DNA of 64,000 bases from the NCBI GenBank assembly GCA_016936395.1, contig JAFGXY010000025.1, positions 124,001 to 188,000 of the forward strand, in the 5' to 3' direction. Within the stretch, counting starts at the first letter, position 1. Each line of letters begins with the position of its first letter. Below, in pieces: positions 43,194 to 52,688 of the stretch. The notes beneath the pieces were generated by a model. The model was given only the letters and a program-made list of their open reading frames with translations. It did no database searches and was not told where the DNA came from. The position numbers were made by a program, and so were the translations under genes. Source of the stretch: Paracoccaceae bacterium. GTDB taxonomy: Bacteria; Pseudomonadota; Alphaproteobacteria; Rhodobacterales; Rhodobacteraceae.

Positions 43194-46058
43194 ATGTCCC
43201 TTGCCCTGATCGCTGCCCTGCCCTTTCTTGGCGCACTTCTGCCCGGCCTGATGATCCGCGCGGGCAAGAATGCCTGTGCAGGCGTTTCGGGCTTTGTCAC
43301 CGCGCTGGCGCTTTTGTTGCTGGGGCTGAACGCCCCGGCCGTTTTGCGCGGCGAGGTGGTGCAGACCCGGATCGACTGGATCCCGTCGCTGGGGCTGAAT
43401 GCGAACTTCTTTCTGGACGGCTTGGGTCTGCTGTTTGCCGGGCTGATCCTGGGGATCGGACTGCTGATCATCCTTTATGCCCGGTTCTATCTGTCGAAAT
43501 CCGACCCGATGGGGGAATTCTACAGCTACCTCATGCTGTTCCAGGGCGCGATGGTGGGCATCGTGCTGTCTGACAACATCCTGCTTTTGCTGGTGTTCTG
43601 GGAGCTGACCTCGCTGTCTTCCTTCCTGCTGATCGGGTTCTGGAAGCACCTGCCCGAAGGCCGCCAAGGTGCGCGGATGGCACTGGCCGTCACCGGCGGC
43701 GGCGGGCTGGCAATGATCGCGGGCATGCTGATCCTGGGCGGGATCGTCGGCAGCTATGACCTGACGGTGATCCTTGAAAACAAGGACGCCATCCAGTCCA
43801 GCGACTGGTATCTGCCGGCGCTGATCCTGATCCTGCTGGGCTGTTTCACCAAATCGGCGCAGTTTCCGTTCCATTTCTGGCTGCCGCACGCGATGGCCGC
43901 CCCGACGCCGGTTTCGGCCTATCTGCATTCGGCCACCATGGTGAAGGCGGGCCTGTTCCTGATGGCGCGGCTGTGGCCGGTGCTGGCGGGCACCGATGCG
44001 TGGTTCTACATCGTCGCCACCATCGGGCTGGTCACCATGGTGATGGCCGCCAAGATCGCTTTGTTCAAGGATGACCTCAAGGCGCTGCTGGCCTATTCCA
44101 CCGTCAGCCACCTTGGTCTGATCACCATGCTTCTGGGCTTTGGCACCGTTGAGGCGGCGACGGTGGCGATGTTCCACATCCTCAACCACGCCACCTTCAA
44201 GGCCAGCCTGTTCATGAGCGCGGGGATCATCGACCACGAGGCGCACACCCGTGACCTGAAGCGTTTGGGCGGGTTGCGCACGCTGATGCCCATCACATTC
44301 GCAATTTCCATTGTTGCGGCGCTGTCGATGGCGGGCATTCCACCCCTGAACGGCTTCCTGTCGAAGGAATTGATGCTGGAAGAGGCCGCCCATACCGTTT
44401 GGGGCGGGTCGCCGTGGGTGCTGCCGGCGCTGGCCACCATCGGCGCGCTGTTGTCGGTCGCCTACAGTTTCCGTTTCATCGCGCACACCTTCCTTGGTCC
44501 GGTGCGCAACGATTACCCCCACACACCGCACGACCCCGGCTTTGGCCTGTGGGCAGCCCCGGCCTTTCTGGTGGCGCTGGTCATCGTGATCGGTCTGGCG
44601 CCGATGGGGGCCGCTGCCTGGCTGGTCAATGCGTCGGCCAGTGCGGCCACGGGCGAAGTCGTCACCGTCAAGATCAGCCATTGGCACGGGCTTTACGCCC
44701 CCGCGCTGTGGATGTCGCTGGCGGCCATTGGCGGCGGCCTGATGCTGCTGGGCCTGCACCCGCGGCTGATGGCACTGCGGGACGCCACGCCGCGCCCCGA
44801 TGCCAAGCGGATTTTCGATGCCATCATCGAGCCGATGGCCGCCCTGTCGGCCCGCATCACCGACGCGCTGCACGATGGCGCGCTGACCCGTTATGTCGGC
44901 ATCGGCACGCTGGCCATTGCCGCCGTGTCGTATTTCGCCTTCGAGTCCGGCACCCACGCGGCAGGCACCCGCGCCCTGATGCCGATCCACCCGGTGCCGA
45001 CCCTTGGCTGGCTGGCGCTGGTGTCGGCGACGATTGCCATCGTGATCTATCACCGCAACCGCCTGCTGACGCTGGTGCTGGTCGGGATCATCGGCCTGAT
45101 GATCTCGGTCGGGTTTGCCTATTTCTCAGCCCCCGACCTTGCGCTGACGCAAATCTTGGTCGAGGTGGCGACGGTCATCCTGATGCTGCTGGCGCTGAAC
45201 TTCCTGCCCAAGACCACGCCCAGGGAAAGCACGGCCGCGCGGCGTGGCTTTGACATCGGCGTGGCCGCAGTGGCGGGCGTCGGCATTGCGGCGCTGTCTT
45301 ATGCGCTGATGACGCGCGACTTTGCCTTCCCGACGATTGCCGATTACCACATCGCCAATGCCAAACCCGAGGGTGGCGGCACCAACATCGTGAACGTCAT
45401 TCTGGTCGATTTCCGCGGCTATGATACCTTTGGCGAAATCACCGTGCTGGGCATCGCCGCCATCGTGATCTTTGCGCTGACCGAGGCGCTTTTGCGCGCC
45501 GGCCCGGCCAATGACCGGCTGCTGGCCTGGCGACCCGATCAGCGCCGCGCAGGCGACCGGCACCCGATGATGCTGGTGGTGGCTACCCGGTTGATCCTGC
45601 CGATTGCGCTGATGGTGGGGGTGTTCATCTTCCTGCGCGGCCACAACCTGCCGGGCGGCGGTTTCATCGCCGGGCTTGTCGTGTCGATTGCGCTGGTGAT
45701 GCAATACATGGCCTCGGGCTTTGCCTGGACAGCAGCACGGCAGAAGATTGATTATCACGCGCTGATTGCGTCAGGCGTGCTGATCGCGGCGGCCACCGGC
45801 ATCGGGGCCTGGTTCAACGGCATGCCGTTCATGACTTCGGATTACGGCTATGTGCACCTGTGGCCGTTGGAAGAGTTTGAACTGGCCACCGCCGCGCTGT
45901 TTGATCTGGGCGTGTTCCTGACCGTGCTGGGCGCGGTGATGCTGTCGCTGGCGTCGCTGTCGCGCATCGGCCTGCGCGCCGGTGAGACGGTAAATGCCCA
46001 GCCTTTCGACATCGACCCATCCGAAGGCCGCCGCCTTGAAACCGAGGAGGCCCGCTGA
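43194..46058 (+). CDS. mrpA: Mrp cation/proton antiporter subunit A (fused MrpA-MrpB)
   Basis: A large integral membrane subunit (954 residues) of the multi-subunit monovalent cation/proton antiporter. It begins with NuoL-like helices, has the proton_antipo_M core (about 125-400, including LLAYSTVSHLGLIT), then DUF4040-type helices (about 600-690) and ends with an MnhB domain (about 795-930, HNLPGGGFIAGLV). The A-B fusion defines group 2 (Pha/Mrp six-gene) operons. The ATG at 43194 is preferred because AGGGA lies upstream; an ATG at 43173 would add seven residues. Genes A-C-D-E-F-G follow with 1-4 base overlaps or a 1-base gap. Expected role: sodium or potassium export and pH balance. Confidence 0.93.
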   Translation: MSLALIAALPFLGALLPGLMIRAGKNACAGVSGFVTALALLLLGLNAPAVLRGEVVQTRIDWIPSLGLNANFFLDGLGLLFAGLILGIGLLIILYARFYLSKSDPMGEFYSYLMLFQGAMVGIVLSDNILLLLVFWELTSLSSFLLIGFWKHLPEGRQGARMALAVTGGGGLAMIAGMLILGGIVGSYDLTVILENKDAIQSSDWYLPALILILLGCFTKSAQFPFHFWLPHAMAAPTPVSAYLHSATMVKAGLFLMARLWPVLAGTDAWFYIVATIGLVTMVMAAKIALFKDDLKALLAYSTVSHLGLITMLLGFGTVEAATVAMFHILNHATFKASLFMSAGIIDHEAHTRDLKRLGGLRTLMPITFAISIVAALSMAGIPPLNGFLSKELMLEEAAHTVWGGSPWVLPALATIGALLSVAYSFRFIAHTFLGPVRNDYPHTPHDPGFGLWAAPAFLVALVIVIGLAPMGAAAWLVNASASAATGEVVTVKISHWHGLYAPALWMSLAAIGGGLMLLGLHPRLMALRDATPRPDAKRIFDAIIEPMAALSARITDALHDGALTRYVGIGTLAIAAVSYFAFESGTHAAGTRALMPIHPVPTLGWLALVSATIAIVIYHRNRLLTLVLVGIIGLMISVGFAYFSAPDLALTQILVEVATVILMLLALNFLPKTTPRESTAARRGFDIGVAAVAGVGIAALSYALMTRDFAFPTIADYHIANAKPEGGGTNIVNVILVDFRGYDTFGEITVLGIAAIVIFALTEALLRAGPANDRLLAWRPDQRRAGDRHPMMLVVATRLILPIALMVGVFIFLRGHNLPGGGFIAGLVVSIALVMQYMASGFAWTAARQKIDYHALIASGVLIAAATGIGAWFNGMPFMTSDYGYVHLWPLEEFELATAALFDLGVFLTVLGAVMLSLASLSRIGLRAGETVNAQPFDIDPSEGRRLETEEAR

Positions 46059-46408
46059 TGGAGATCCTTGTCGCCATTGCCCTTGGCCTGCTGACCTCGG
46101 CCGGGGTCTATCTGATCCTGCGCCAGCGGACGTTTCCGCTGATCGTCGGGCTGACGCTGCTGTCTTATGCGGTCAACGTCTTCATCTTTGCGGCGGGGCG
46201 TCTGGTGACCGGTCTGCCGCCGATCTATGACAAGGCCGCTGCCGGATACACCGACCCGCTGCCGCAGGCGCTGGTGCTGACGGCGATCGTGATTTCCTTT
46301 GGCATGACCGCGGTGATCGTGATGATGGCCCTTGGCGCGTTTCTGGAAACAGGCGATGACAGGACCGACATGACCAAGACAGACCCGTCGGAAGGTGACA
46401 CACCATGA
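46058..46408 (+). CDS. mrpC: Mrp antiporter subunit C (NuoK-like)
   Basis: A 116-residue three-helix subunit homologous to NuoK of complex I, with a conserved membrane segment LTLLSYAVNVFIFAAG and QALVLTAIVISFGMTAV. The hydrophilic C-terminus (about 100-116) is Asp/Thr-rich. The start shares one base with the mrpA stop (TGATG). It is part of the membrane core of the antiporter. Confidence 0.94.
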   Translation: MEILVAIALGLLTSAGVYLILRQRTFPLIVGLTLLSYAVNVFIFAAGRLVTGLPPIYDKAAAGYTDPLPQALVLTAIVISFGMTAVIVMMALGAFLETGDDRTDMTKTDPSEGDTP

Positions 46409-47919
46409 TGGGCCATTGGGTCATTGCCCCGGTCATCCTGCCCGCCATTGTCGGGGCGGCCATCGTCTTGATGATGCGCCATGACCTTTTGTTGCAGCGG
46501 GTGTTTTCGCTGGCCTCCACCCTGGCCTTGCTGGGAATTTCAGTGGCGCTGCTGGTGGCCGCGTCGCACGAAGGCCCCGAGATGTATCGCCTGGGCAACT
46601 GGCCCGCGCCCTTTGGCATCGTCCTGATGCTGGACAGGCTGTCGGCGCTGATGGTGACGCTGACCGCCGTTCTGGCGGTCTGTGTCCAGCTTTACGCCAT
46701 CTCGACCGATTGGGACACGCGGGGGCGGCACTTTCACGCGCTGTTCCAGTTTCAGGTGATGGGCATCGCCGGCGCGTTTCTGACCGGCGATGCCTTCAAC
46801 CTGTTCGTGTTCTTCGAGGTGCTGCTGATCGCGTCCTATGGTCTGATGATCCACGGCGCGGGCCGCGACCGGTTGCGCGCCGGCGTGCAATATGTGGCCT
46901 TCAACCTTGTCGGATCGTCGCTGTTCCTGTTTGCCCTGGCCGCGATCTATTCGATCACCGGCACGTTGAACATTGCCGATCTGGCGGTCAAGGCGGCGGC
47001 CCTGCCCGAAGGCGATGCCGCGCTGTTCCGGGTGGCCGCCGTGATGCTGATGCTGGTGTTTGCCATCAAGGGCGCGCTGGTGCCCTTGCATTTCTGGTTG
47101 CCAGCCACCTATGCCCATGCGCCCGGCCCGGTGGCGGCGCTGTTTGCGGTGATGACCAAGATCGGCGCCTATGCCGCGATCCGCTTTGGTGTGATGGTGC
47201 TGCCGCCGACAAACCCGGTCACCGGCAGCCTGATTGCCGACCTGATGCTGCCTGCCGCCCTGCTGACCCTGATCATCGGCGCGCTTGGCGTGTTGGGGGC
47301 GGGCACACTATCGCGCCTGTCGGCCTTTGCCGCCATCGCGTCGATGGGCACCGCTTTCATCGCGATTTCCGCCTTCACCCCGCAGGGCACGGCGGCGGCC
47401 TTGTATTACATCGTGCATTCCACCCTTGCCGGGGCGGCGCTGTTCCTGATCACCGACCTTGTGGTAGACCGCCGCGCCCATGACCGGCTGACCGAGGCAC
47501 TGCCGCCGATTGCCCAGGCCGGGCTGATTGCCGGGCTGTTCATGGCCGCGGCCATCGCAACCGCCGGGATGCCGCCGCTGTCGGGCTTTGTCGGCAAGCT
47601 TCTGGTGCTGGATGCGCTGCGGGGTCAGGCGGCGCTGGTCTGGTCGGTGATCCTTGTCACCTCGTTCCTGATCATCCTGGGGCTGGCGCGGGCGGGGTCC
47701 ACCCTGTTCTGGAAAGACCATGCCTCGGCCCCGCAAGGCGATGCGCCCGCGCACAAGGCTGAAGCGCTGTCGTTTGTGGCGGTGGGGATGCTGCTGTCGG
47801 GGCTGGTCTTGCACACCGTGCTGGCCGGTCCGATCCTGCATTGGATGGAAGTGACCGCAGCCGGGCTGCATGACCCCGGCGCCTATATCGCCGCCAACCA
47901 ACTGCCAGAGGTGAAGTGA
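46405..47919 (+). CDS. mrpD: Mrp antiporter subunit D (NuoN/NuoM-like)
   Basis: A 504-residue polytopic subunit with the proton_antipo_M domain (about 130-420), including FFEVLLIASYGLMIHG with the key Glu, and VPLHFWLPATYAHAPGPV with the conserved Lys upstream (AIKGALVPLHFW). It likely forms one ion channel of the antiporter, paired with MrpA. The start overlaps the mrpC stop (ATGA). Confidence 0.95.
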   Translation: MMGHWVIAPVILPAIVGAAIVLMMRHDLLLQRVFSLASTLALLGISVALLVAASHEGPEMYRLGNWPAPFGIVLMLDRLSALMVTLTAVLAVCVQLYAISTDWDTRGRHFHALFQFQVMGIAGAFLTGDAFNLFVFFEVLLIASYGLMIHGAGRDRLRAGVQYVAFNLVGSSLFLFALAAIYSITGTLNIADLAVKAAALPEGDAALFRVAAVMLMLVFAIKGALVPLHFWLPATYAHAPGPVAALFAVMTKIGAYAAIRFGVMVLPPTNPVTGSLIADLMLPAALLTLIIGALGVLGAGTLSRLSAFAAIASMGTAFIAISAFTPQGTAAALYYIVHSTLAGAALFLITDLVVDRRAHDRLTEALPPIAQAGLIAGLFMAAAIATAGMPPLSGFVGKLLVLDALRGQAALVWSVILVTSFLIILGLARAGSTLFWKDHASAPQGDAPAHKAEALSFVAVGMLLSGLVLHTVLAGPILHWMEVTAAGLHDPGAYIAANQLPEVK

Positions 47920-47920
47920 C

Positions 47921-48412
47921 ATGCTGCACCGCCTGTTCCCCCACCCGCTGCTGACTGTCCTTCTGGTGCTGACCTGGATGCTTTTGGTCAATCAGATCAA
48001 GCTGGGCAGTCTGGTAATGGCGATGATCCTGGGCACTGCCATCCCACTTCTGACCGCGCCCTATTGGCCCAACCGTCCGATCGTGAAACGCATCCCCGCC
48101 TTTGCCGCCTATCTGCTGCTGGTGATCTGGGACATCATCATTGCCAACATTCAGGTGGCGAAAATCATTCTCTTCATGCGCGCCGGGGATATCAAATCCG
48201 CGTGGATCCCGGTGCCGATTGATCTGAAAACACCCGAGGCGATTACCATGCTGGCAGGTACCATCACCATGACCCCCGGCACCGTGACCGCCGACATGTC
48301 GGCTTGCGGGCGGGTGCTGCTGATCCATTCGCTGCATGCGCCCGACCCCGATGCCATTCGCGACGACATCAAGGCCCGTTACGAGGCCCGCCTGAAAAGG
48401 ATATTCGAATGA
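47921..48412 (+). CDS. mrpE: Mrp antiporter subunit E
   Basis: A 163-residue subunit with two N-terminal membrane helices and a cytoplasmic domain containing the MrpE motif ITMLAGTITMTPGTVTADMS. The C-terminal part (LLIHSLHAPDP) is soluble. Starts one base after the mrpD stop and overlaps mrpF by ATGA. MrpE is required for assembly and activity in characterised systems. Confidence 0.94.
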   Translation: MLHRLFPHPLLTVLLVLTWMLLVNQIKLGSLVMAMILGTAIPLLTAPYWPNRPIVKRIPAFAAYLLLVIWDIIIANIQVAKIILFMRAGDIKSAWIPVPIDLKTPEAITMLAGTITMTPGTVTADMSACGRVLLIHSLHAPDPDAIRDDIKARYEARLKRIFE

Positions 48413-48681
48413 TCCTGACCTACGCTCTGGATTTCGCCTTCCTGTGCTTTGGCCTTGGGCTGGCGATGAACCTGTATCGGGTGTTTGTGGCCCCCGGTGT
48501 CACCGACCGCATTCTGGCGCTGGACACCATGGTGATCAACGTGATCGCACTGATCGTGCTTTATGGCATGCGCACCGGATCGGGGATCAACTTTGAAGCG
48601 GCCTTGCTGTTTGCCATGACGGGCTTTGTCTCGACCGTGGCCTATTGCAAGTTCATCTTGCGCGGGGACATCATCGAATGA
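48409..48681 (+). CDS. mrpF: Mrp antiporter subunit F
   Basis: A 90-residue three-helix protein. The Asp-containing motif VTDRILALDTMVINVIAL is characteristic of MrpF/PhaF. The ATG at 48409 overlaps the mrpE stop and its own stop overlaps the mrpG start. Confidence 0.94.
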   Translation: MILTYALDFAFLCFGLGLAMNLYRVFVAPGVTDRILALDTMVINVIALIVLYGMRTGSGINFEAALLFAMTGFVSTVAYCKFILRGDIIE

Positions 48682-49085
48682 CCGGGGTGGAACAGATCGC
48701 GGAATACGTTATCGCAGGCCTGCTGGTCTTTGGCGGCATCTTTGCGGTGATCGGCAGCTTTGGTCTGCTGAAACTGCCGCAGATGATGCAGCGCCTGCAT
48801 GCGCCGACCAAGGCCGCAACGCTGGGGGTCGGCTCGGCGCTGATTGCCTCGATGATCTATTTCCTTGTGTTTGAGGGCAAGATCAGCTGGCACGAACTGC
48901 TGATCACGCTGTTCTTGTTCCTGACAGCCCCGATCACCGCGACCTTCATCGCCAAGGCCCAGATGCACCGCACCCTGACCAAGGACGATGTGCCCCCCAC
49001 CGGGGTCGGCACCGAATGGGCCACCTTTGACCCGAATGTCACCAGCGTCGACCCGTACTTGCTGAACGACCGCGACCCCGTCTGA
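48678..49085 (+). CDS. mrpG: Mrp antiporter subunit G
   Basis: A 135-residue three-helix subunit with the MrpG pattern GIFAVIGSFGLLKLPQMMQR and LHAPTKAATLGVG. A hydrophilic C-terminal tail of about 35 residues follows the last helix. It is the last gene of the mrpACDEFG set. A GC-rich self-complementary stretch at 49109-49141 may mark the transcript end. Confidence 0.94.
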   Translation: MTGVEQIAEYVIAGLLVFGGIFAVIGSFGLLKLPQMMQRLHAPTKAATLGVGSALIASMIYFLVFEGKISWHELLITLFLFLTAPITATFIAKAQMHRTLTKDDVPPTGVGTEWATFDPNVTSVDPYLLNDRDPV

Positions 49086-49182
49086 AACCTGACCATCGGG
49101 TCAAGGATGCCCGGGGCCGGGCTTGCCCGGTCGGGCCGGGCGTGCCACATTGCGGCGGAACGTTCCCAGCCAAGGGCTTGCC

Positions 49183-50181
49183 GTGACCCCGCACATTGCC
49201 GACCTGCCCGCAACGGCACCGCAGCTTCCGCAACTGACCCATGCCCGCAACCCCGGCATGGCGCTGGACCTTGATTGGCTGGCCTCGGTGCAGGCCAATA
49301 CCTCGGCGATCGAGCGGCGCGCGGCCAGCATCGGTGGCAGACGGTCGGTGAAAAAGGACCACCAGGCGGCATGGCTGTGCAAGGCGGTGTCGCTGATCGA
49401 CCTGACCACGCTGTCGGGCGACGACACGCCGGGCCGGGTGCAACGGCTGTGCGCCAAGGCGCGGGCCCCGGTGCGCGCCGACATGCTTGATGCCTTGGGC
49501 ATGCAGGGGCTGACCGTCGGCGCGGTCTGCGTCTACCATGACATGGTGGAAACCGCCGTCCGCGCGCTGGAGGGCAGCCATATCCCGGTTGCGGCCGTGT
49601 CCACCGGCTTTCCGGCGGGTCTGTCGCCATGGCACCTGCGGCTGCAGGAAATCGGCGCAAGCGTGACGGCCGGCGCGCGCGAAATCGACATCGTCATCTC
49701 GCGCCGCCATGTGCTGACCGGCAACTGGCAGGCGCTCTATGATGAAATGCGCGAGATGCGCGCCGCCTGCGGCGCGGCGCATGTCAAGGCGATCCTTGCC
49801 ACGGGCGAGCTTGGCACCCTGCGCAATGTCGCCCGGGCGTCGCTGGTCTGCATGATGGCCGGGGCCGATTTCATCAAGACCTCGACCGGCAAAGAGCCGG
49901 TGAATGCCACCCTGCCGGTCACCCTGACCATGATCCGCGCCATCCGCGACTACCAAGACCGCACCGGCATCAAGGTCGGCTACAAACCCGCAGGCGGCAT
50001 ATCCAAGGCCAAGGACGCGCTGCTGTATCTGGCATTGCTGAAGGATGAGCTTGGCAACGACTGGCTGCATCCCGATCTGATGCGCTTTGGCGCCTCCAGC
50101 CTGCTGGGCGATATCGAGCGCCAGCTTGAACACCACCTGACCGGCGCCTATTCCGCCGCCAACCGCCATCCGATGGGATGA
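49183..50181 (+). CDS. deoC: Deoxyribose-phosphate aldolase
   Basis: Cleaves 2-deoxyribose 5-phosphate to glyceraldehyde 3-phosphate and acetaldehyde. The 332-residue protein has the Schiff-base lysine in GADFIKTSTGK, the second lysine in VGYKPAGGI and DLTTLSGDDTPGR at the start of the barrel. An N-terminal extension of about 65 residues makes it longer than E. coli DeoC (259), as in the DERA class of many alphaproteobacteria and animals. The GTG at 49183 has AAGGG seven bases upstream. The downstream aldehyde dehydrogenase could oxidise the acetaldehyde. Confidence 0.94.
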   Translation: MTPHIADLPATAPQLPQLTHARNPGMALDLDWLASVQANTSAIERRAASIGGRRSVKKDHQAAWLCKAVSLIDLTTLSGDDTPGRVQRLCAKARAPVRADMLDALGMQGLTVGAVCVYHDMVETAVRALEGSHIPVAAVSTGFPAGLSPWHLRLQEIGASVTAGAREIDIVISRRHVLTGNWQALYDEMREMRAACGAAHVKAILATGELGTLRNVARASLVCMMAGADFIKTSTGKEPVNATLPVTLTMIRAIRDYQDRTGIKVGYKPAGGISKAKDALLYLALLKDELGNDWLHPDLMRFGASSLLGDIERQLEHHLTGAYSAANRHPMG

Positions 50182-50218
50182 AAATGCCAACCGCCCAGGC
50201 TGTTGCACCGCCGGATTT

Positions 50219-50272
50219 GGGTATTTGGGCCAAGAGGAAACCCGTAACGATTTCCTCTTGGCAAAAATACCC
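50219..50272. repeat. Dispersed repeat copy 5: paired inverted elements forming a 22-base-arm hairpin
   Basis: Arms GGGTATTTGGGCCAAGAGGA (start of 50219-50240) and its inverted counterpart (50251-50272) pair over 22 positions with three mismatches around a 10-base loop. The left arm matches 1249-1273 at 24 of 25 bases, and CCCGCCGGAGGC follows, as at 34514. It lies between deoC and the ALDH gene. Confidence 0.8.
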
Positions 50273-50343
50273 CCGCCGGAGGCCCACGGCCAGCCACACA
50301 TCCCGCCAAAGACTTGGAAGCCTGCTTTTGAAAGGACCGACCC

Positions 50344-52686
50344 GTGACATCTGTGCGCGACATCTTTGACAGCATGTCCTACGGACCCGCTCCTGAAAGC
50401 AATGCCGAGGCTTTGGCCTGGCTTGCAAAGCACGGTCCCAGCTTTGGTCATTTCATCGACGGCAGTTTTACCGCGCCAGACGCCCCTTTCGACACAAAGA
50501 ACCCGGCGACCGGCGAGGTCTTGGCACGGGTCAGCCAAGGCACGGCCATCTCGGTGGATGCGGCCGTCAAGGCGGCCCACCGTGCCCAGCCGAAATGGGC
50601 CGCCCTGCCCGGCCACAAGCGCGCGCAATACCTTTACGCCCTCGCCCGCCTTGTGCAGAAACACAGCCGCCTGCTCGCGGTGCTGGAAACCATGGACAAC
50701 GGCAAGCCGATCCGCGAGGCCCGCGACATTGACGTGCCGCTGGTGGCGCGGCATTTTTCCTACCACGCGGGCCTTGCGCAACTGCTGGCGTCCGAATTGC
50801 CGGGGATGGAGCCCCTCGGCGTCTGCGGCGCCATCATCCCGTGGAACTTTCCCTTGCTGATGCTGGCCTGGAAGGTGGCCCCGGCGCTTGCGGCTGGCAA
50901 CACGGTGGTCCTGAAGCCCGCCGAATACACCCCCCTGACCGCGCTTCTGTTTGCCGAGATCAGCCGCGAGGCGGGCCTGCCGCCGGGCGTGCTGAACATC
51001 GTCACCGGCGATGGCGAGACCGGGGCGGCGCTGGTAGCCCACCCTCGGGTGGACAAGATCGCGTTTACCGGGTCCACCGAGGTCGGGCGCAAGATCCGGG
51101 CTGCCACCGCTGGCACCGGCAAGGCGCTGACCTTGGAGTTGGGCGGCAAGTCGCCCTATATCGTGTTTGACGACGCCGATCTGGACAGCGCGGTGGAAGG
51201 GCTGGTCGATGCGATCTGGTTCAATCAGGGGCAGGTCTGCTGTGCCGGCTCGCGCCTGCTGGTGCAAGAAGGCATCGCCGACCGGTTTCATGACAAGCTG
51301 AAGCGCCGGATGGACGGGCTGCGCATCGGCGACCCCTTGGACAAGTGCATCGACGTGGGCGCGATGGTAGACCCGGTGCAGCTTGACGCGGTCACCCGTC
51401 TGGTCGATGCGTCCGAGGGGCAGGTTTACCGCGCCGCCACGCCGGTGCCGCAGGGCTGCTTTTATCCGCCGACGCTGATCACCGGTCTTTCGGCGGCTTC
51501 AACCCTGATGCAAGAGGAAATCTTCGGCCCGGTACTGGTCAGCATGACCTTCCGCACCCCTGCCGAGGCGGTGGAACTGGCCAACAACAGCCGCTACGGG
51601 CTGGCGGCGACGGTGTGGACCGAGAACATCAACCTTGCGCTGGACATGGCTCCCAAACTGCGCGCCGGGGTGGTCTGGATCAACGCGACCAACCTGTTCG
51701 ACGCCGCCGCCGGTTTTGGCGGGCTGCGCGAGTCCGGCTTTGGCCGTGAGGGGGGATGGGAGGGCCTGCTTGCCTATCTGCGCCCCGCAGGCAAGGCTGC
51801 CGCGCTGAAACCCGTGCCCGCGATGCCGGAACCGAAAACGGCCAGGGTCGAGGGGCTGGACCGCACCGCCAAGCTGTTTGTCGGCGGCAAGCAGGCGCGG
51901 CCCGATGGCGGTTATTCCAAGCCGGTTTTTGGACCAAAGGGCGCGCTGCTGGGCCATGTGGGCTTTGGCAACCGCAAGGACATTCGCAACGCGGTCGAGG
52001 CCGCCCATGCCGCAAAAGGCTGGGCCCGCACGACCGCGCACAACCGCGCGCAAATCCTGTTCTACATCGCCGAAAACCTGTCGGCCCGCGCGCCTGAATT
52101 TGCCGCCCGCTTGCAGGCCATGACCGGCCGCGATGGCCATGCCGAGGTTGAGGCCACGATTGCCCGGCTGTTCACCTATGCCGCCTGGGCCGACAAGTTT
52201 GACGGCGCGGTGAAAGCGGTGCCGATGCGCGGCGTGGCTTTGGCGATGAATGAGCCTTGCGGCGTGATCGGCGCGCTCTGCCCTGACGAGGCGCCGCTGC
52301 TTGGCCTGATCTCGGTGATGGCCCCGGCCATCGCCATGGGCAACACCTGCGTTCTGGTGCCAAGCGAGCCGCTCCCGCTGTCGGCTACCGATTTCTATCA
52401 GGTGCTGGAAACCTCGGACCTGCCCGGCGGTGTGGTGAACATCGTGACGGGCAGCCATGCCGAGCTTGCCAAGCCCCTGGCAAGCCACATGGATGTCGAT
52501 GCCGTGTGGTGCTTTTCCTCGTCCGACCTGTCAAGAACCATCGAAGCGGAAGCTGCCGGAAACCTGAAACGCACTTGGGTCAACCACGCACGGACGCAGG
52601 ACTGGTTCGGGGCGCAAGGGGAAGGCCGCGCCTTCCTGCGCCACGCGACCGAGGTGAAAACCGTCTGGGTGCCCTACGGCGAGTAA
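50344..52686 (+). CDS. Two-domain aldehyde dehydrogenase, ALDH16 type
   Basis: A 780-residue protein with a full catalytic ALDH domain (about 1-490) fused to a second, degenerate ALDH domain (about 500-780). The first has the NAD site PWNFPLLMLAWKVAPALAAG, FTGSTEVGRKI, the general-base Glu in LELGGKSPYIV and the nucleophile Cys299 in GQVCCAG. The second (LFVGGKQARPDGGYSKPVFG onward) lacks the Cys motif. This layout is that of ALDH16; bacterial members such as the Loktanella enzyme are active, while vertebrate ones lack the Cys. The GTG start at 50344 follows AAAGGAC. Placed after deoC, it probably oxidises acetaldehyde or a sugar-derived aldehyde. Confidence 0.9.
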   Translation: MTSVRDIFDSMSYGPAPESNAEALAWLAKHGPSFGHFIDGSFTAPDAPFDTKNPATGEVLARVSQGTAISVDAAVKAAHRAQPKWAALPGHKRAQYLYALARLVQKHSRLLAVLETMDNGKPIREARDIDVPLVARHFSYHAGLAQLLASELPGMEPLGVCGAIIPWNFPLLMLAWKVAPALAAGNTVVLKPAEYTPLTALLFAEISREAGLPPGVLNIVTGDGETGAALVAHPRVDKIAFTGSTEVGRKIRAATAGTGKALTLELGGKSPYIVFDDADLDSAVEGLVDAIWFNQGQVCCAGSRLLVQEGIADRFHDKLKRRMDGLRIGDPLDKCIDVGAMVDPVQLDAVTRLVDASEGQVYRAATPVPQGCFYPPTLITGLSAASTLMQEEIFGPVLVSMTFRTPAEAVELANNSRYGLAATVWTENINLALDMAPKLRAGVVWINATNLFDAAAGFGGLRESGFGREGGWEGLLAYLRPAGKAAALKPVPAMPEPKTARVEGLDRTAKLFVGGKQARPDGGYSKPVFGPKGALLGHVGFGNRKDIRNAVEAAHAAKGWARTTAHNRAQILFYIAENLSARAPEFAARLQAMTGRDGHAEVEATIARLFTYAAWADKFDGAVKAVPMRGVALAMNEPCGVIGALCPDEAPLLGLISVMAPAIAMGNTCVLVPSEPLPLSATDFYQVLETSDLPGGVVNIVTGSHAELAKPLASHMDVDAVWCFSSSDLSRTIEAEAAGNLKRTWVNHARTQDWFGAQGEGRAFLRHATEVKTVWVPYGE

Positions 52687-52688
52687 GA

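Noticed and set aside
41748-45053. A 1,101-codon open frame on the minus strand opposite the ROK and mrpA genes
   Set aside because: It is antisense to clear genes and has a His/Gln/Arg-rich composition typical of reversed GC-rich codons. No domain was recognisable.
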